The notes: generated by a model not told the origin, from the letters alone. A stretch of 64,000 nucleotides of DNA from an uncultured Acidobacteriia bacterium (GCA_903881085.1 CAIRSA010000140.1:1-64000), one strand, 5' to 3'. Shown: positions 9,528-18,936, counted from the first letter of the stretch. A program made the numbers and translations.

Positions 9528-11177
9528 TTGACACTCTCATTTATCGATTACTTAATTCTGGGGCTGTACTTCGCTTTTGTACTCGGCATCGGTTGGCTGG
9601 TAAAAAAGCGGGTAACGAGCGCCGACGATTTCCTAACCTCCGGACGTTCTGTTCCCGTCTGGATCACCAGCCTCGCATTTGTTGCCGCCAACCTCGGCGC
9701 GCAGGAATTGATTGGCATGTGCGCCTCAGGCGCGAAATACGGCATCATGACGGCGCACTTCTACTGGGTCGGCGCGATCCCCGCCATGCTGTTTGTCGGC
9801 GTCTTCATGATGCCGTTCTATTACGGCAGCCGCGCCCGTTCCGTGCCCGAATACCTGAAGCTGCGCTTCGATGAAAAGACGCGCGGCCTCAACGCCATCA
9901 GTTTCGCCGTGATGACCATCTTCAGCTCCGGCATTTCGATGTACGCGCTGGGCCTGCTGTTTCAACTGGTGCTTGGCTGGAGCTTTACGGCGTCGGTCCT
10001 GCTCTCCGCGGTAATCGTGCTTGTCTACACCTACCTCGGCGGCCTCACCAGCGCCATCTACAATGAGGTGCTGCAATTCTTCCTCATTGTGATGGGCTTT
10101 GCGCCGTTGGCCTACATGGCCGTTACGAGGGCGGGTGGCTGGGAAGGCGTTTCGAAAAACGTGGCGCCCGTGATGGTGCACTCCTGGACGTACATGAACA
10201 AGGCGAGCGACAACCCCATGGGAGTCGAACTGTTCGGCATGATCGCCGGCCTGGGCTTCGTGCTTTCGTTCGGCTACTGGTGCACGGACTTCCTTGTGAT
10301 TCAGCGCGCGATGGCTGCCGACTCCATGGCCGGTGCGCGTCGTACCCCCGTATTGGCGGCGTTTCCGAAGATGTTCATCCCGTTCATCGTGATTGTGCCG
10401 GGCATCGCCGCAGTGGCGCTGGCAAAGATGAGTATCGGTTACGCGCTGCCTATGAAGGACGGCGGTTACGACTACGATCAGGTGATGACCACGCTGATGG
10501 CTCAGTTCTATCCCAGCGGCATGTTGGGCGTTGGGCTTACCGCACTGATGGCCTCATTCATGAGCGGCATGGCCGGCAACGTCACGGCCTTCAACACCGT
10601 TTGGACCTACGACATCTATCAGGGCTACATCCGCAAGAACGCGCCCGACGCGCATTACCTTGCCGTTGGCCGCATGACCACGCTGGTCGGCATCGTGCTG
10701 TCCATCGGCGCGGCCTACCTCGCGCATCTCTACAACAACATCATGGACCTGCTGCAGTTGGTCTTCGGCTTCGTCAACGCGCCGCTGTTCGCTACGTTTC
10801 TGCTCGGCATGTTCTGGAAGCGCGCCACCGGGCATGGAGCGTTCGGCGGCTTACTCACAGGCACCATCGCTGCCGCGCTCACGCACGGTCTTACCGTTGC
10901 CGAAGGCAAGGGCGGATGGCTCGGCACCGTCACAACGTTCCCTTCGACAATGGCCCAGAATTTCTACATCGCGATCTTTGCCTGGAGCGCCTGCTTCATC
11001 GCCACCATCGCTATCAGTCTTGCGACTAAAGCGCACGAGGAGTCCAGTTTGAAAGGCCTGGTGTGGGGCTTGACGGAGATGCCGTCGGACGTAGGCGTGG
11101 TCTGGTATAAGCGTCCCGGCACGCTGGCCATCATCGTAATCGTCATCTGCACTGCACTGAACCTTTTGTTCTGGTAG
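9528..11177 (+). CDS. Sodium:solute symporter (SSS family)
   Basis: This 549-residue inner-membrane protein has about 13 predicted transmembrane segments and belongs to the SSS/SGLT family, which couples sodium entry to uptake of sugars, organic acids or similar solutes. Family features include the opening DYLILGLYFAFVLGIGW, the LTSGRSVPVWITSLAFVAAN block after the first segment, and TYLGGLTSAIYNEVLQFFL near 165-185. The start appears to be TTG: no in-frame ATG or GTG precedes it and the family alignment begins at once. There is no good ribosome-binding site. It lies between acetate kinase and a small membrane protein followed by galactokinase, so a hexose such as galactose is a reasonable but unproven substrate. 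Confidence 0.9.
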   Translation: MTLSFIDYLILGLYFAFVLGIGWLVKKRVTSADDFLTSGRSVPVWITSLAFVAANLGAQELIGMCASGAKYGIMTAHFYWVGAIPAMLFVGVFMMPFYYGSRARSVPEYLKLRFDEKTRGLNAISFAVMTIFSSGISMYALGLLFQLVLGWSFTASVLLSAVIVLVYTYLGGLTSAIYNEVLQFFLIVMGFAPLAYMAVTRAGGWEGVSKNVAPVMVHSWTYMNKASDNPMGVELFGMIAGLGFVLSFGYWCTDFLVIQRAMAADSMAGARRTPVLAAFPKMFIPFIVIVPGIAAVALAKMSIGYALPMKDGGYDYDQVMTTLMAQFYPSGMLGVGLTALMASFMSGMAGNVTAFNTVWTYDIYQGYIRKNAPDAHYLAVGRMTTLVGIVLSIGAAYLAHLYNNIMDLLQLVFGFVNAPLFATFLLGMFWKRATGHGAFGGLLTGTIAAALTHGLTVAEGKGGWLGTVTTFPSTMAQNFYIAIFAWSACFIATIAISLATKAHEESSLKGLVWGLTEMPSDVGVVWYKRPGTLAIIVIVICTALNLLFW

Positions 11178-11186
11178 AGGAAAACA

Positions 11187-11375
11187 ATGAAAGATCTACG
11201 ACAACCATCCGGAATCTTCTTCGCTCTGCTGGGCGTGATCCTCTGCGTGCAAGGCTTGTTGCAGCCTGATCTGCGCGCGCCGCTCGGCGATATCAACGTG
11301 AATCTCTACAGCGGAATTTCCATGCTGCTTTTTGGAGGCGCTCTACTTTGGCTTGCGTCACGCGCGAAAGCTTAG
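11187..11375 (+). CDS. Small two-helix membrane protein
   Basis: This 62-residue protein begins ten bases after the symporter stop with GAGGAAAAC upstream of its ATG. It has two hydrophobic stretches (IFFALLGVILCVQGLLQ near 10-26 and ISMLLFGGALLWLAS near 44-58) joined by a short polar loop. Its last 28 bases overlap the proposed galactokinase start. Small proteins of this type often sit beside SSS transporters, but I do not recognise a named family and give it no function. The good ribosome-binding site and tight spacing support its being real. Confidence 0.7.
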   Translation: MKDLRQPSGIFFALLGVILCVQGLLQPDLRAPLGDINVNLYSGISMLLFGGALLWLASRAKA

Positions 11376-12439
11376 CCGCGGAGTTTGCGCGGCACTACCC
11401 CGGCCCTGCTTCGCCGAAATTCTGGCGCGCCCCCGGGCGCATCAATCTGATCGGCGAACATACGGACTACAACTTGGGATTCGTCATGCCCATGGCGATT
11501 GGGTTTTCCACTTATGTAGCTGCCGCGCCATCGCATGATGGCAAGCTGCACGCCTACTCAACCAACTTGAATGACGCGCGCGAATGGACCCCCGGCTCAT
11601 TGCAACCGGCGGGCGATTGGGGCGACTATGTTGCCGGTGTCGCCAAAGTTCTTGTCGATTATCAGCCGATGAATCTGCTGATCCACAGTGAAGTGCCGAC
11701 AGGCGCGGGGTTGAGCTCTTCCGCGGCGTTGGAACTTTCGGTTGCGCTGGCGCTGCTCGACGGCCGTATGATGGAACCACTGGATCTGGTGCGCCTATGC
11801 CGCCGTGCGGAAAATGAATTCGTAGGCGTGCCGTGCGGCATCATGGATCAGTTCATTTCCGGCCTGGCGAAAGAGAATACAGCACTGCGCATTGATTGCC
11901 GCGGCCTGGAATACGAAGTGGTCACACTGCCTCGCGATGTCGTCGTAGTGGCCGTCAACAGCATGGTGAAGCACGAGCTCGGCAACTCGGCGTATCGAAC
12001 GCGTGTCGCCGAATGCGCCGCCGCGGCGCGCATGTTGGGCGTGGAAAACCTACGCGAAGCAACTACCGATGGCGGCGATAAGCGCGCCCGCCACGTTGTG
12101 AGTGAGAATGCCCGCGTAGAAGAGTTCCGCGCGGCCTGCGCAGCAGGCGATCTGCATAAGATGGGCGAGCTCTTCGTTGCCTCTCACCGTAGTCTGCAAC
12201 ATGACTATGAGGTTAGCTGCGAAGAGTTGGATTTCCTGGTCGACACGGCGATTACCATTGATGGCGTGTACGGTGCGCGCATGACAGGGGGCGGCTTCGG
12301 CGGCTGCACGGTGAATCTGGTGGCACCCGATCAGGTGGACGCGTTCGAGACTTCCATTACGCAGGTGTATCGAAACCGCTATCAGATAGAAGCCCGAGTG
12401 TATCGCTCCACACCCGCCGCCGGCGCCGGGCCGTTTTAG
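11348..12439 (+). CDS. galK: Galactokinase
   Basis: GalK phosphorylates alpha-D-galactose at C1 as the first committed step of the Leloir pathway, in the cytoplasm. The 363-residue protein carries the galactokinase signature APGRINLIGEHTDYN near residue 28, the GHMP ATP-binding motif PTGAGLSSSAAL near 117, CGIMDQFIS near 160 and the C-terminal MTGGGFGGCTVNLV near 310. The best start is TTG at 11348, which overlaps the preceding small gene by 28 bases and suggests translational coupling. No later in-frame start would leave the family N-terminus intact. No galT or galE is in the window. Confidence 0.95.
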   Translation: MACVTRESLAAEFARHYPGPASPKFWRAPGRINLIGEHTDYNLGFVMPMAIGFSTYVAAAPSHDGKLHAYSTNLNDAREWTPGSLQPAGDWGDYVAGVAKVLVDYQPMNLLIHSEVPTGAGLSSSAALELSVALALLDGRMMEPLDLVRLCRRAENEFVGVPCGIMDQFISGLAKENTALRIDCRGLEYEVVTLPRDVVVVAVNSMVKHELGNSAYRTRVAECAAAARMLGVENLREATTDGGDKRARHVVSENARVEEFRAACAAGDLHKMGELFVASHRSLQHDYEVSCEELDFLVDTAITIDGVYGARMTGGGFGGCTVNLVAPDQVDAFETSITQVYRNRYQIEARVYRSTPAAGAGPF

Positions 12440-12442
12440 CGA

Positions 12443-12469
12443 GTAGGACCGGCGAATCGCCGGTCCTAC
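12443..12469. repeat. Near-perfect palindromic hairpin
   Basis: Two 13-base arms (GTAGGACCGGCGA and its complement) flank a single central base. It lies just after the galK stop and before the convergent propeller gene, so it could end transcription from either side, although no T-tract is present. Confidence 0.55.
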
Positions 12470-12496
12470 CCTTAAAACACTACGCTTCCGTGGGTA

Positions 12497-12547
12497 GGAC
12501 AGGCGACCTGTCCGCCGTAGCCTTGGCGAAGGTGGATCCGCCTGTCC
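12497..12547. repeat. GGACAGGCG hairpin repeat
   Basis: GGACAGG pairs with CCTGTCC at 12497-12513, and an outer GGACAGGCG also pairs with CGCCTGTCC at 12539-12547. The flank after it (CCAAATTCTAATTCTT) recurs in altered form near 29850 and 44275, showing one dispersed family. Confidence 0.6.
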
Positions 12548-12560
12548 AAATTCTAATTCT

Positions 12561-14414
12561 TCAGTTAATATGCAACAAAAACGCAATCGCCGCGCCGCCG
12601 CCGGTGTTCTTGTCCTGAAACGGCAAAGTCACCGGCAAATTCGTAGAGGCTGTTGTCCCAGTCACAAACACATGGCCATCCGCTGAAACCGCAATCGCCC
12701 GCGGCTGATCCGCCGCAGTCCCGCCATAAAAAGTGGAGTACAGCATTTTGGTCCCATCCGCGCTGATCTTGGTGACAAACACATCCGCGGTGCATGGCGA
12801 AACCTTGCACGTTGGAATCACCGCCTGCGTTGGCGTCACCACCGGAAAATTGAACGATGCGGTGTAGCCCGCCACGTAGACGTCGTCATTGCCGTCCACC
12901 GCGACCGCATACGCATCGTCCGTATTGTCACCGCCCAACAAAGAGGAGTACACCAACGCCCCGGCGCTGGTGTACTTCGTAAGGAAGCCGTCGCGAGTGC
13001 CGCCACCAAAAGCCTGAAACGGGTTCTTCGTCGGAAACGTGTTGTTCACCGTATATCCGGTGACGTAGACGTTATCCGCACTATCCAGCGCGATACCGCG
13101 CGCTACGTCTGCCCCTGTGCCGCCTAAGAATGTACCCCACGTCAACGTTTTCCCATCGGCCGAGAACTTCGCCACAAACGCATCCGTGAGAAGGCCGTAT
13201 TTAGCCTGAGCGGCGTTCTTCACAGGCAGCGCGGCAGATGCGGTAGACCCTGCAAGGTACCAATTTCCAGCGCCGTCGACCGCAACGGCGTACCCCTCTT
13301 CCGCCGCCGCGCCGCCATAGTACGACGAATACAAGATCGCACTTCCGTCGCCGGCCAACTTGGTCATGAACACATCGCGCGCCGTGCCGCTCAACTTCGC
13401 CTGATAGGGGTTCTTTGTAGGAAAATCCGGCGACGCCGTGCTGCCCACGATGCGCACATTCCCATCCCCATCTACGGCGATGGCGCGTCCGTAATCATCG
13501 AGCGACCCACCCAGATAAGTCGAGAACAGCAGGTTGCCATCCGGGTCCAGTTTCACCACGAAAGCATCGCCACCATTCACCACCGCGCCGCCCGCGAAGT
13601 TCGGCTGCACGGCGTTCAGCATTGGAAAATCGTACGAACTGGTGAAGCCGGTGACGTACGCGTTGCCATCGCCATCCACCGCAATCGCCAACGCCTGGTC
13701 GTCGCCATAGCTGCCCAGATACGTGGAGTAGATCAAGTTCTTTCCGCTAGGGTCAAGTTTCGAAATAAAAATGTCGTTACTGCCGTTGAAGAAGGGCTGC
13801 ACGGCGTTAGCAGTGGGAAAGGTGTTCGACGCTACGATGCCAGTCACGTAAATATTGCCATCGCCATCCAAGGCCACGCCGTTGCCGGTCACGCCGCCAT
13901 TCGCGCCAAAGTACGAAGAGAACTTCACCACCGGGTCAATCACCAGCTTTTTTGTGCGGTCGTATTTCTCCAATGCAATTCCAATGTGGCCTTCGCCGCG
14001 CGGCACATAGTGCCCGCTAACCGGTGTGCCAGGTTCGGTGAAGATCGTTGGATCCTTCAGCTCAACGCCTTTTAATTCGAGCTCAATCTGATTCGGATCC
14101 GCACCGGGCGCAACAAAAAAGTCGAACTCCACTTCACCGTGTTCGTTCGCATAGAAAAGAATATCGATACCCTGATAAGCGCCCACGTACCGCACGCGCT
14201 GGAACGGCGCCGTCGAAGCCCGCCGCCCGCCCGCACCGTAGTATCGATTCACGCCAGGCAACAATCCTTCGCCACGCACCTCCGCAGGATGGGCATTCAC
14301 CAGCCGCACACTCCCATGCGGGAAGCGCACGCCCGTCTTGCTGAACGCCGCGCCTGCTTGTTGCCCGACGTCAGGTACAAAACCGAAAGCTGCCATCAAT
14401 AACAGGGTGTTCAT
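12561..14414 (-). CDS. SBBP-repeat beta-propeller protein
   Basis: This 617-residue protein has an N-terminal domain of the kind that precedes SBBP repeats in Acidobacteria (RVRYVGAYQGIDILFYANE near 72-90, then FDFFVAPGADP near 97). Seven SBBP repeats of roughly 60 residues follow, each built on AIAVDGDGNAYVTG followed by F-P-x-x-N-x-x-Q and a closing YSTYLGG. Seven repeats are enough for one closed propeller. The predicted signal peptide is very short (about 11 residues, MNTLLLMAAFG) because the family's mature start (FVPDVGQ) follows at once. The ATG is four bases after the stop of the upstream receptor gene, so the pair is almost certainly one operon and the products may act together at the outer membrane. 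A molecular function is not known. Confidence 0.9.
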   Translation of the reverse strand: MNTLLLMAAFGFVPDVGQQAGAAFSKTGVRFPHGSVRLVNAHPAEVRGEGLLPGVNRYYGAGGRRASTAPFQRVRYVGAYQGIDILFYANEHGEVEFDFFVAPGADPNQIELELKGVELKDPTIFTEPGTPVSGHYVPRGEGHIGIALEKYDRTKKLVIDPVVKFSSYFGANGGVTGNGVALDGDGNIYVTGIVASNTFPTANAVQPFFNGSNDIFISKLDPSGKNLIYSTYLGSYGDDQALAIAVDGDGNAYVTGFTSSYDFPMLNAVQPNFAGGAVVNGGDAFVVKLDPDGNLLFSTYLGGSLDDYGRAIAVDGDGNVRIVGSTASPDFPTKNPYQAKLSGTARDVFMTKLAGDGSAILYSSYYGGAAAEEGYAVAVDGAGNWYLAGSTASAALPVKNAAQAKYGLLTDAFVAKFSADGKTLTWGTFLGGTGADVARGIALDSADNVYVTGYTVNNTFPTKNPFQAFGGGTRDGFLTKYTSAGALVYSSLLGGDNTDDAYAVAVDGNDDVYVAGYTASFNFPVVTPTQAVIPTCKVSPCTADVFVTKISADGTKMLYSTFYGGTAADQPRAIAVSADGHVFVTGTTASTNLPVTLPFQDKNTGGGAAIAFLLHIN

Positions 14415-14418
14415 TGCT

Positions 14419-17400
14419 TTACCAATAGAGTTTCAGAGCCAGTTGTCCACTGCGGCCGGGGCCGTTCAAATCTTTCCACAGCTTGCCGAAGTTTTGATTG
14501 TAGTTTGCCGCCAGAATGTTTTCCCGCGTTCCCGTTTTGAACGTGACGCCGGTGAGGCCCGGGAAATACGGAATCGGACCGGCCAGCGAAAGTCCCGTGC
14601 GGCTAACCGGTGGGCTGGTAGAAAAGAGTGGATCGCTATAAACGCCGCTCGTCAAAAACGTCGCATGATTCAGCACGTTGAAAAACTCGGCGCGGAATTG
14701 AATATAACTGCGCTTGTTTTCGAACGGATGAAAGTCGCGCAGCAGAGAACCATTCAACGTCTGCCGCCACGGATTGCGCGCATAATCCAAAGTACGCGCC
14801 GCATTGCCGATGCGTCCATACGCGGGCCGCGCAAACGCCGCCGGATTGAAATATGGAACGTCGTTGGCAACACTCTTCGACCACAGCGGATTGATGATCG
14901 GCACGCCGGGCACCATGTCAGGCCGGATCCGCTCAGATCCAATCGCACCACCGGGAATGCCATTCGCATCGCCCAAATAAGCGGACAGCGGGTAGCCGCT
15001 GCTGATGCTGCCCACGCCGCTGATCGACCAGCCCCGAGTGAAGCGGCTCTGCCGGAATGGCGATTGCAGAATGCCCGACATGTTAAGACGGTGCCGGCTA
15101 TCGAAGTTCGAAACCGACCGGTTCGCATTAATATCGGCCGCGTTCTGCACGTAGGTTGCGCCCCACGGATACGAAGCCGTTGTGGTCAGGTTGCCGTCCG
15201 ATGCCGTATCGATCGACTTGCTCCAGGTGTAATTGAAGCGCCCCGAAAATCCTTTGCTGAAACGCCGTTCCACCGCCGCGGTACCTGCATGGTAGATCGA
15301 CTTGCTGTTGGTCAGGCTGGCTACGTTGATATCGCCCGCTGTGGGAAATGGCCGCATCAGATTTGCCAGCGTCGTGGTTGCAGGCTTCCCGGTGGTATCC
15401 ACGCGGCCAAACGGATCAGGTACAGCCGTGGTTGGATCGCCGCCCGCATTCAACAGATTCTCGTATTGAATCGGGTCGGGATTGTTCGCCGACAGCAGCG
15501 GCGAAAAAAGATGCGTGCCCTTCTGCCCCATGTAGGTCATGGTCAACACCATCTGCTTTGGCAGTTCGGTCTGGATCGTCATGTTCCAGGTCTGCACATA
15601 GGGCGCGGAATTCTGCTGTGCGAAGGAGAGCAGTGCGCCGCTCGGCAGGCGCGGATCGCGCGTCGTTGCACACGCATCGCATAGCACGCCGTTCGCAGGA
15701 ATCTGAAGCACGGTCGGATCCACTATCACTACGGGAGCATTGCGTCCAATGCTGATCAGGCTGCCGGGATTTATCGACTGCGTCTTCGGCATCGCGCCCG
15801 TTCCCGTCCAGCGTGTGTAAGTAAAGTTGCCCGCATTGCCCGTGCCAAAAGCCGGAATCGGATCGCGGCCGCGGCCAGTGTTTGGCGTGTGGCTGATTCC
15901 GTAACCCCCGCGAATCACAACGTGACGAGCATGAAGCACGCCCCACTTTGGAGCATATGCAAAACCAAAACGGGGCTCAAAATTCAATTTGTGCGTCGGC
16001 TCCAGATAGATTGACCGGCCATCAAATCCGCTGTAAAGGTAGTTGAATGTGATCGTCTTGATCTGGCCCGCAGTGTTCAGAACGTTCACGGGGTTCGCAA
16101 GGTCCACTGTGGCTTGGCGGTTGTACTTTTCCGCGCGCGGGCTGTTGTATTGATATCGAACTCCGATGTTGAGAGTCAGGTTCGAAAGGACCTTGTAATC
16201 GTCCTGGAGGAAGCCGGCTGCTGTCTTCCACCGGTAGTAATAAGGAATCGTCAGTCCGGACAAAGTGGCCGTATTCGGTACTCCCAACAGAAATGACGCG
16301 AACTGCACGCCGCCTGTTCCGCCCGGAGTATTGGCATTGCCGGAATTCGTTTGTGCCGCCGCCCACGAATAGGTACCGCAGCACGAATCGGAAAGGCCCG
16401 AAGTTTTCACATTCAGCAACTGAAGCCGCAAATCAACGCCGGTAGTCAAAGTGTGCTTTCCGAAAATCATCGTCACGTCGTCAGCCAGTTGATATTGATG
16501 CTCAATATATGTTCCCAGCACGCTACCGGCGGCGAGCCCGTAGGTGCCCCATCCTGCATCGAACTGCGGATAGCCCCAGCCCGTGGAATTCGGCAGGCCG
16601 AACATCTGCGTTGTGTAATTGGTGGTCGCCAGATCGCCCGGAGCAGACCGGCTGTAATTGGAAAAAGTGTAGCTGGCGCGAAACTCGTTTACGATGCGCG
16701 GTGAGATCGTGTAGGTGTCAGTGAACAGTGCTTGCCTAGTCTGGCTCAAATCGGCGGGATAGCTTTGGAACAGATTGCCCTTTTGCTCCCGATAGCGCGA
16801 GGATACGTTCGGAATGTCGGTATAACGCCCGGAAATCCGGTTGTTCGACGTGATGTGGTGATCGATCTTTGCCGACCAACGTTTGTCTGTTCCATTCACG
16901 CCGCGCGTCCCGAAATAGTTCCGCCCCGCCGAATCGAAGGGCATATTCGGCATCGGCACTGTCGCCAGAATCTTCTGCGCAGCCGGATCCAGATACTGTT
17001 TGGGAATCACGTAGCCGCGAATCGAAGGGTCCGGGTTATTCCCATTGAACAGCGGATATTCAGAGGTAGTGGCTGGCCGGTTAATGGGCAGCAGTTGTTT
17101 GCAATTGGCGGGCGATGGCGAGCACTGCACCTGTTGGTAAAGCTTCGGTCTGGTCTGGCCCGGCGCAACATAGGAATCCCGGAAATCGCCCTGCCGTTCC
17201 GCTGCGGTTGGCAGCCGGTCATAGATTTCCAGCGCATCCGTAAACCATTTCGGCTCGAAGGTGGCGAAGAAAAATGTCTTGCCGCGGCCATCGTAGATCT
17301 TGGGAAGCACCACTGGGCCGCCCTGAATCACTCCAAACTCATTACGCTTCGATTGCGGAGGCAGTGCCCGTCCAAACTGACGCGCCGAATAAGCCGGGTT

Positions 17401-18168
17401 GCGGTTATACCAGTAGGCATTGCCGCGGAACTGATCGGTGCCTGCCTTGGAAATCGTATTTAAAATGCCACCGCCGCTAACGCCATATTTCGCAGAGAAG
17501 GACGATGTGACTACTTGGAATTCCTGCACAGTGTCAGGCGAAAACGTCACGGTGGACCGGCCAATGCCAATCGAGGAGGCATTCGCGCCATCGGCCATGA
17601 TCGCCGAACTTCCAGCTCGTCCGCCGCCGATGCTCAGGCCGGCGCCTGCCGTGGGGACCTCCGAAAGAACGCCCGCTTCGTCCGAGCCCCCTTCGCCGCT
17701 AACGCCAGGAAGCATCAAAGCCAATTCCATCACGTTGCGGCCGGCAATGGGCAGCATTTCCAGCTCTTTTTCGCCAACGGTATTGGAAAGCATCCCGGTT
17801 TGGGTTTCAATGATCGGCACGTCTGCTTTCACGTCGATTGATTGTTTGGAATCCTTGGGGACCAGTGTGAGCTCCACGCGTATGGTCGCGCCCGATTCAA
17901 GTTCCAGTGGTTTAGAGGTAGCGGATTTGAAGCCTTCCAGTTCGGCTTTGACAACATAACTGCCTGGCGGAAGTGCTGGAATCGTGAAGAGGCCTTCGTG
18001 ATTGGCTCGAGTTGTCTCTTTAATTGCAGCAGAGGCAGACTCAATGGTTACTTTTGCTTGTGGAATTGGCGCCGCACTCTGGTCGCTAACCAGACCCGTG
18101 ATGGATCCAGTCGTTTGAGCGTTCAAAGCGCTCGTGGATAGGAATGCTAGTAAAGCGATGATCCCCAC
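14419..18168 (-). CDS. Oar-like TonB-dependent receptor with carboxypeptidase-regulatory-like domain (3)
   Basis: This is a 1249-residue outer-membrane receptor. Residues 1-17 are a signal peptide (MGIIALLAFLSTSALNA). A carboxypeptidase-regulatory-like domain follows (TGSITGLVSDQSAAPIPQAKV, with GLFTIPALPPGSYVV). The plug region has LPIAGRNVMELALMLPGV near 145-162 and GGILNTISKAGTDQFRG near 235-250, and the C-terminal barrel ends in LALKLYW. It is followed after four bases by the SBBP propeller gene, an arrangement that suggests a receptor with a dedicated extracellular or periplasmic partner. Its sequence differs markedly from the two receptors at the left end, so it is not a recent tandem duplicate. 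The ligand is unknown. Confidence 0.93.
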   Translation of the reverse strand: MGIIALLAFLSTSALNAQTTGSITGLVSDQSAAPIPQAKVTIESASAAIKETTRANHEGLFTIPALPPGSYVVKAELEGFKSATSKPLELESGATIRVELTLVPKDSKQSIDVKADVPIIETQTGMLSNTVGEKELEMLPIAGRNVMELALMLPGVSGEGGSDEAGVLSEVPTAGAGLSIGGGRAGSSAIMADGANASSIGIGRSTVTFSPDTVQEFQVVTSSFSAKYGVSGGGILNTISKAGTDQFRGNAYWYNRNPAYSARQFGRALPPQSKRNEFGVIQGGPVVLPKIYDGRGKTFFFATFEPKWFTDALEIYDRLPTAAERQGDFRDSYVAPGQTRPKLYQQVQCSPSPANCKQLLPINRPATTSEYPLFNGNNPDPSIRGYVIPKQYLDPAAQKILATVPMPNMPFDSAGRNYFGTRGVNGTDKRWSAKIDHHITSNNRISGRYTDIPNVSSRYREQKGNLFQSYPADLSQTRQALFTDTYTISPRIVNEFRASYTFSNYSRSAPGDLATTNYTTQMFGLPNSTGWGYPQFDAGWGTYGLAAGSVLGTYIEHQYQLADDVTMIFGKHTLTTGVDLRLQLLNVKTSGLSDSCCGTYSWAAAQTNSGNANTPGGTGGVQFASFLLGVPNTATLSGLTIPYYYRWKTAAGFLQDDYKVLSNLTLNIGVRYQYNSPRAEKYNRQATVDLANPVNVLNTAGQIKTITFNYLYSGFDGRSIYLEPTHKLNFEPRFGFAYAPKWGVLHARHVVIRGGYGISHTPNTGRGRDPIPAFGTGNAGNFTYTRWTGTGAMPKTQSINPGSLISIGRNAPVVIVDPTVLQIPANGVLCDACATTRDPRLPSGALLSFAQQNSAPYVQTWNMTIQTELPKQMVLTMTYMGQKGTHLFSPLLSANNPDPIQYENLLNAGGDPTTAVPDPFGRVDTTGKPATTTLANLMRPFPTAGDINVASLTNSKSIYHAGTAAVERRFSKGFSGRFNYTWSKSIDTASDGNLTTTASYPWGATYVQNAADINANRSVSNFDSRHRLNMSGILQSPFRQSRFTRGWSISGVGSISSGYPLSAYLGDANGIPGGAIGSERIRPDMVPGVPIINPLWSKSVANDVPYFNPAAFARPAYGRIGNAARTLDYARNPWRQTLNGSLLRDFHPFENKRSYIQFRAEFFNVLNHATFLTSGVYSDPLFSTSPPVSRTGLSLAGPIPYFPGLTGVTFKTGTRENILAANYNQNFGKLWKDLNGPGRSGQLALKLYW

Positions 18169-18190
18169 GGTATTTTGACAATCCTATCAT

Positions 18191-18237
18191 AAAAACAACA
18201 CCGCCCGCTCCTTGTTGAAGCCAAGGTAGCGGGCGGT
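18191..18237 (-). terminator. Rho-independent terminator after the PEP-CTERM gene
   Basis: ACCGCCCGCT plus CCTTG (18200-18214) pair with CAAGG plus AGCGGGCGGT (18222-18237) around a seven-base loop with one bulge. On the minus strand the stem is followed by GTTGTTTTT. This is a strong intrinsic terminator separating the PEP-CTERM gene from the receptor/SBBP operon downstream. Confidence 0.85.
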
Positions 18238-18267
18238 TTCCCTCTCAACTTGTAACGGAAAGGTCGA

Positions 18268-18936
18268 TTACGAAATGCGGCGGCGATAGAGGCCCAGAGC
18301 CAGAAGGCCTGCACCGATCATTGCCATCGAAGCGGGCTCAGGAGTGTTGGCCGGCTGGAAGCCCTTTAAGTTTTCAGTAACGTTGTCCTGCAAAGTATAG
18401 GTGCCAGCAACAAATGTGGGAGCTTGAACGCGGATCACCATTTCAGCTGATTGAGCTACGATGGACCCGTCCACACCGTTCGCATTGAATACGAACCGCA
18501 CGGAATTACCAGCAGCGGTCCGGGTGGCTGTGTCATTTGCGGCGGACGTGGTTACATTTGTGCCAGTCAATGGACTGCTGCTGACGTAGTAGACGTCCGA
18601 TCCCCAACCGGTCCAAATTCCCATCGACATAGAGACGAGCGGGCTGTTAACTGAGGCGGTTTCGTTCACATCGTAGACGAAGTCAAGATAACCCGCGGTC
18701 ACGTCTTTGTAGACTCGTGCTTCATACGTGCCGGTTTCAGAAGCATTACTGTAGCCGATAATGCCAGTGTCAGCGAGTATTGTAGGTGCACCGCCGATCA
18801 GCGTGCTGAGGTTAGAAAGGACGGTTGGCGTTACAGTGTTACCTGGCGCAAGAATCGTTGCGTGCGCGCTGCTGGCCATCATCATTGTTACCGCGATCGT
18901 CATTGTCGCCGCGGCTAAGAAGTTTCGTTTGAACAT
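18268..18936 (-). CDS. PEP-CTERM sorting-signal protein
   Basis: This 222-residue exported protein has a signal peptide (residues 1-26, ending SSAHA) and a C-terminal PEP-CTERM signal: PEPASMAMIGAGLLALG followed by the basic tail LYRRRIS. Proteins with this tail are processed by an exosortase and are usually linked to extracellular polysaccharide or biofilm matrix. The central region is rich in Thr, Ser, Asn and Gly with alternating hydrophobics, typical of a secreted beta-rich domain. It has a good ribosome-binding site (GGAGAC) and its own strong terminator, so it is probably monocistronic. No exosortase gene lies in the window. The function of the body is unknown. Confidence 0.9.
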   Translation of the reverse strand: MFKRNFLAAATMTIAVTMMMASSAHATILAPGNTVTPTVLSNLSTLIGGAPTILADTGIIGYSNASETGTYEARVYKDVTAGYLDFVYDVNETASVNSPLVSMSMGIWTGWGSDVYYVSSSPLTGTNVTTSAANDTATRTAAGNSVRFVFNANGVDGSIVAQSAEMVIRVQAPTFVAGTYTLQDNVTENLKGFQPANTPEPASMAMIGAGLLALGLYRRRIS

